This document shows positions 6,305 to 7,699 of a DNA stretch of 7,699 nt, in pieces. The translations under genes were made by a program, and so were the position numbers. The stretch comes from Bacillota bacterium (GTDB lineage: Bacteria; Bacillota; Clostridia; Peptostreptococcales; Anaerovoracaceae): positions 1 to 7,699 of the forward strand of contig JAKJCD010000081.1 in NCBI GenBank assembly GCA_022706625.1, given 5' to 3'. Numbering within the stretch: position 1 is the first letter of the stretch; each line of letters starts with the position of its first letter. Below the pieces are notes generated by a model. The model worked only from the letters and a program-made list of their open reading frames with translations, did no database searches and was not told the origin of the DNA.

Positions 6305-6381
6305 GCGCCAGTAGCTCAGCTGGATAGAGTGCCTGACTACGAATCAGTAGGTCGGGGGTTCGAATCCCTCCTGGCGTGCCA
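6305..6381 (+). tRNA. tRNA-Arg (anticodon ACG)
   Basis: A complete 77-nt cloverleaf. Acceptor GCGCCAG pairs with CTGGCGT, including a G1-U72 wobble. D stem GCTC pairs with GAGT, the anticodon loop is CTACGAA with ACG at 6339-6341, and the T arm GGGGG-TTCGAAT-CCCTC is intact. The discriminator is G73 and the CCA end is encoded at 6379-6381. A34 is expected to be converted to inosine by TadA, letting it read CGU, CGC and CGA. The top pair of the anticodon stem is a C27-U43 mismatch, an oddity in an otherwise normal gene. It has its own promoter and terminator, so it is a single-gene unit. Confidence 0.96.
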
Positions 6382-6384
6382 AAC

Positions 6385-6413
6385 AAAAGATCCTCCCCTT
6401 CGGAGGGTCTTTT
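6385..6413. terminator. Bidirectional intrinsic terminator between tRNA-Arg and the DMT transporter pair
   Basis: Arms 6385-6396 (AAAAGATCCTCC) and 6402-6413 (GGAGGGTCTTTT) pair over 12 bp with one G-U wobble and a 5-nt loop. The right arm ends in a T-run followed by ATTTAG on the plus strand, terminating the tRNA transcript. On the minus strand the complementary A-run gives TTTTGTTTGG, which would end the transporter transcript. The TAA stop of the transporter gene at 6412-6414 overlaps the stem. Confidence 0.85.
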
Positions 6414-6864
6414 ATTTAGTTAGTTCCTTCCTGAAGCCTGCCCGGTTAATAATAATCAACCCTGTAACGCAAAGAATAACACCAAGAAGCTGTATGAAAG
6501 AAACGGTCTCGCTGAACAGGAAGCGCCCTACCAGCAGCATGCAGACCGCCAGTAAAGTATTGCATACCATTCCTCCCAGGCTGATGTTCCAACCTGCTCT
6601 GAAAAGAAATATATAGCCGCTTTCGATACCGACCGAAGTGAAAGCAAACAATACGACAGCCCAGTTAATCTGTGCCCACTCCACAATAATTGGAATTTCC
6701 GGATTCATGATCTTAAATATCAGAAAATTAAAGACTGCCAGAACGGAATAGGTAATTGTAATTCCGGCATAAGCGTTCAGCCCATCGGGAATCGACTTGG
6801 AGCTGATATCATATGTAACATTTGCTGCAACCACTATTAAAACAGGTAAATAAAACCAGGACAT
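6412..6864 (-). CDS. Half-size DMT/EamA-family membrane transporter (second of a paralogous pair)
   Basis: A 150-residue hydrophobic protein with four to five predicted membrane segments (roughly 4-22, 32-52, 66-88, 94-115, 122-140) and a basic tail. It resembles a single EamA repeat of the drug/metabolite transporter superfamily. Full-length EamA proteins have two such repeats in about 300 residues, so this one should function as a dimer. Charged or polar residues inside membrane segments stand out: YDIS (18-21) and FRAGWN (88-93). Both motifs are shared with the upstream gene; a hand alignment without gaps gives about 43% identity. The start is clear, with AGGAGG six bases before the ATG. 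Its ribosome binding site overlaps the stop codon of the upstream paralogue (gap 10 bp), which implies translational coupling and matched amounts. A heterodimer with that paralogue is likely but inferred. Substrate is unknown. Confidence 0.85.
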   Translation of the reverse strand: MSWFYLPVLIVVAANVTYDISSKSIPDGLNAYAGITITYSVLAVFNFLIFKIMNPEIPIIVEWAQINWAVVLFAFTSVGIESGYIFLFRAGWNISLGGMVCNTLLAVCMLLVGRFLFSETVSFIQLLGVILCVTGLIIINRAGFRKELTK

Positions 6865-6874
6865 AGCGCTCCTC

Positions 6875-7306
6875 CTACATATTAATCAACGCAAAACCAG
6901 TCAGACACAACGATATGCCGATCAGATGGTATTTATTAAGATATTCGTGAAAAAATATTTTGCCGACCAGAATAAGCGCAATGGCAATCATGATATTGCA
7001 TACCAATGATCCGTAGCTGATGTTCCAGCCTGCTCGGAATAATAGAACATAACCCAGATCGATACCCATGCAGCCAAGCGCAAGAGTAAAGGTCGCCCAA
7101 TTCACTTTTTTGAACTCAACCGGTAAATTCTTAACCTCACTGGTCAGGTAGAACAGCGCTAAAGAGACGGCAGCGGCAATTATATAATAAGCGGTCAGTC
7201 CTGCCTGAGCGTTTATCTCTTTGGGAAAAGCCTTTGCTGAAATATCGTATAATACATTTGATGAAATTATAATAAGAACCGGATAATAATAGGAATATCG
7301 CTTCAT
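6875..7306 (-). CDS. Half-size DMT/EamA-family membrane transporter (first of a paralogous pair)
   Basis: A 143-residue membrane protein, paralogue of the next gene downstream. Conserved landmarks are YDISAK (20-25), NAQAG (32-36), LLFRAGWNIS (88-97) followed by VCN (102-104), and LVGK before the last hydrophobic segment. It has four to five predicted membrane segments and no cleavable signal peptide. The ATG at 7306 is preceded by AAGGAGA about nine bases upstream. As with the small multidrug resistance proteins, two half-size subunits would be needed to build a transport path. Having two different copies in tandem suggests a heterodimer with opposite or complementary topology, although each might also work alone. 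It is transcribed away from a GntR/MocR-type regulator, an arrangement also seen for other EamA permeases such as B. subtilis ycxC beside ycxD. Substrate is unknown; amino acids, amines or vitamin B6-like compounds would fit MocR partners. Confidence 0.85.
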   Translation of the reverse strand: MKRYSYYYPVLIIISSNVLYDISAKAFPKEINAQAGLTAYYIIAAAVSLALFYLTSEVKNLPVEFKKVNWATFTLALGCMGIDLGYVLLFRAGWNISYGSLVCNIMIAIALILVGKIFFHEYLNKYHLIGISLCLTGFALINM

Positions 7307-7322
7307 AAGACACGTCTCCTTA

Positions 7323-7351
7323 ATTATATATATTTACATTTTAAATATATA
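7323..7351 (-). promoter_or_regulatory. Weak promoter of the DMT pair: consensus -10, poor -35
   Basis: Minus-strand TATAAT (7328-7323) has only TATATA at the -35 position 17 bp upstream (7351-7346). The inverted repeat at 7351-7376 begins exactly at this -35. A good -10 without a -35, abutted by an operator, suggests activator-dependent transcription; this is an inference. Confidence 0.45.
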
Positions 7352-7362
7352 TCTGGTATTAT
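7333..7362 (+). promoter_or_regulatory. Promoter of the GntR/MocR-type regulator
   Basis: Plus-strand -35 TTTACA (7333-7338) and -10 TATTAT (7357-7362) are 18 bp apart. The -10 overlaps the left half-site of the inverted repeat at 7351-7376, so binding there would block the promoter and give autorepression. Confidence 0.55.
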
Positions 7363-7376
7363 TTAAAGTACCAGAT
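7351..7376. promoter_or_regulatory. Perfect inverted repeat ATCTGGTA-N10-TACCAGAT, likely regulator operator
   Basis: The 8-bp arms (7351-7358 and 7369-7376) are exact complements separated by an AT-rich 10-bp spacer. A related third half-site, TGCCAG, follows at 7393-7398, 24 bp after TACCAG. The repeat lies between the divergent regulator and transporter genes. Multiple half-sites in such a gap are typical for MocR-type regulators, which bind as dimers. Confidence 0.6.
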
Positions 7377-7407
7377 AGTAAAAATTAATAGGTGCCAGAA
7401 AGGTGAA

Positions 7408-7699
7408 GTGAAATTGATTGTACTGGAAGAAATGTCTTTGCCTAAGTGGACACAAATTTATCAACAGTTAAAAGACCAGATGGTCAATACCAAACAGCTG
7501 CCGCCCGGATGTAAGCTTCCATCATCCCGCCAGTTATCTATAACTTTAAGCGTCAGCCGGAATACAGTGTGCTCGGCCTATGAACAGCTTTATGCTGAAG
7601 GTTACATCGAAAGAAGGCCGCGTCAGGGATTTTTTGTAGCGGATTTCAATATAGAAACACTGGCGGTCAAACCGCCGGCATTGAAAAAAATGATATCTA
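7408..7699 (+). CDS. GntR-family transcriptional regulator, probably MocR type (N-terminal part, cut by window edge)
   Basis: The first 97 codons are present and show a complete GntR winged-helix DNA-binding domain. From the GTG start these include IYQQLKDQM (about residues 17-25), LPPGCKLPSSRQLSITLSVS (31-50), the recognition helix SRNTVCSAYEQL (50-61) and the wing EGYIERRPRQGFFV (64-77). The AYEQLYAEGY wording and a linker beginning after the wing favour MocR, where a PLP-binding aminotransferase-like domain follows; that domain is outside the window, so a shorter GntR type is not excluded. The start is uncertain. GTG at 7408 (AAAGG four bases upstream) and TTG at 7414 (AGGTGA seven bases upstream) are both reasonable, and an ATG at 7432 would cut the usual N-terminal strand. 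It is divergent from the transporter pair and very probably controls it and itself. Confidence 0.85.
   Translation, partial: MKLIVLEEMSLPKWTQIYQQLKDQMVNTKQLPPGCKLPSSRQLSITLSVSRNTVCSAYEQLYAEGYIERRPRQGFFVADFNIETLAVKPPALKKMIS

Noticed and set aside
6329..6616. Open plus-strand frame starting within the tRNA gene
   Set aside because: It overlaps the tRNA and terminator and runs antisense to a DMT transporter gene; it cannot be a real gene.

Overview
The window looks like the chromosome of an anaerobic, low-to-mid GC Firmicute of the class Clostridia. The evidence is a sensory-type [FeFe]-hydrogenase-like protein, the yraN-comM-dprA gene order, strong AGGAGG-type ribosome binding sites, and sigma-A promoters with TATAAT boxes in AT-rich gaps. 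This placement is inferred from gene content only; no 16S or other marker gene is present.

Left part (1-2081, minus strand): a DNA-processing cluster transcribed yraN -> comM -> dprA, with dprA running off the left edge. A well-formed promoter (TTGCTC, 17 bp, TACAAT) precedes yraN and carries a perfect 13-bp palindrome in its spacer. ComM (AAA+ ATPase) and DprA (RecA loader) belong to the handling of single-stranded DNA during transformation and recombination. YraN is a nuclease-fold protein of unknown role that often travels with them.

Centre (2132-6210, minus strand): a tightly packed three-gene unit behind one strong promoter (TTGATT, 18 bp, TATAAT). It encodes a HydS-like hydrogenase-fold/PAS protein, an OGG1-like 8-oxoguanine DNA glycosylase and a GPH-family (MelB-like) membrane transporter. 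The distances are 13 bp and 4 bp with the preferred starts, or 8- and 11-bp overlaps with the longest starts. The combination of a redox or H2 sensor with an oxidative-damage repair enzyme is the most thought-provoking grouping here.

Right part (6248-7699): a plus-strand tRNA-Arg(ACG) with its own promoter ends at a hairpin that also serves, from the other side, as terminator for two convergent minus-strand genes. Those two genes encode paralogous half-size DMT/EamA transporters. They are divergent from a GntR-type, probably MocR-family, regulator that runs off the right edge. The ~100-bp gap holds a perfect 8-bp inverted repeat plus a third half-site. These are placed so that the regulator could repress its own promoter and activate the transporter pair, the usual logic of MocR systems.

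Every stretch is accounted for and no gene-free gap exceeds about 150 bp. No insertion sequence, CRISPR array, phage gene or pseudogene was seen.
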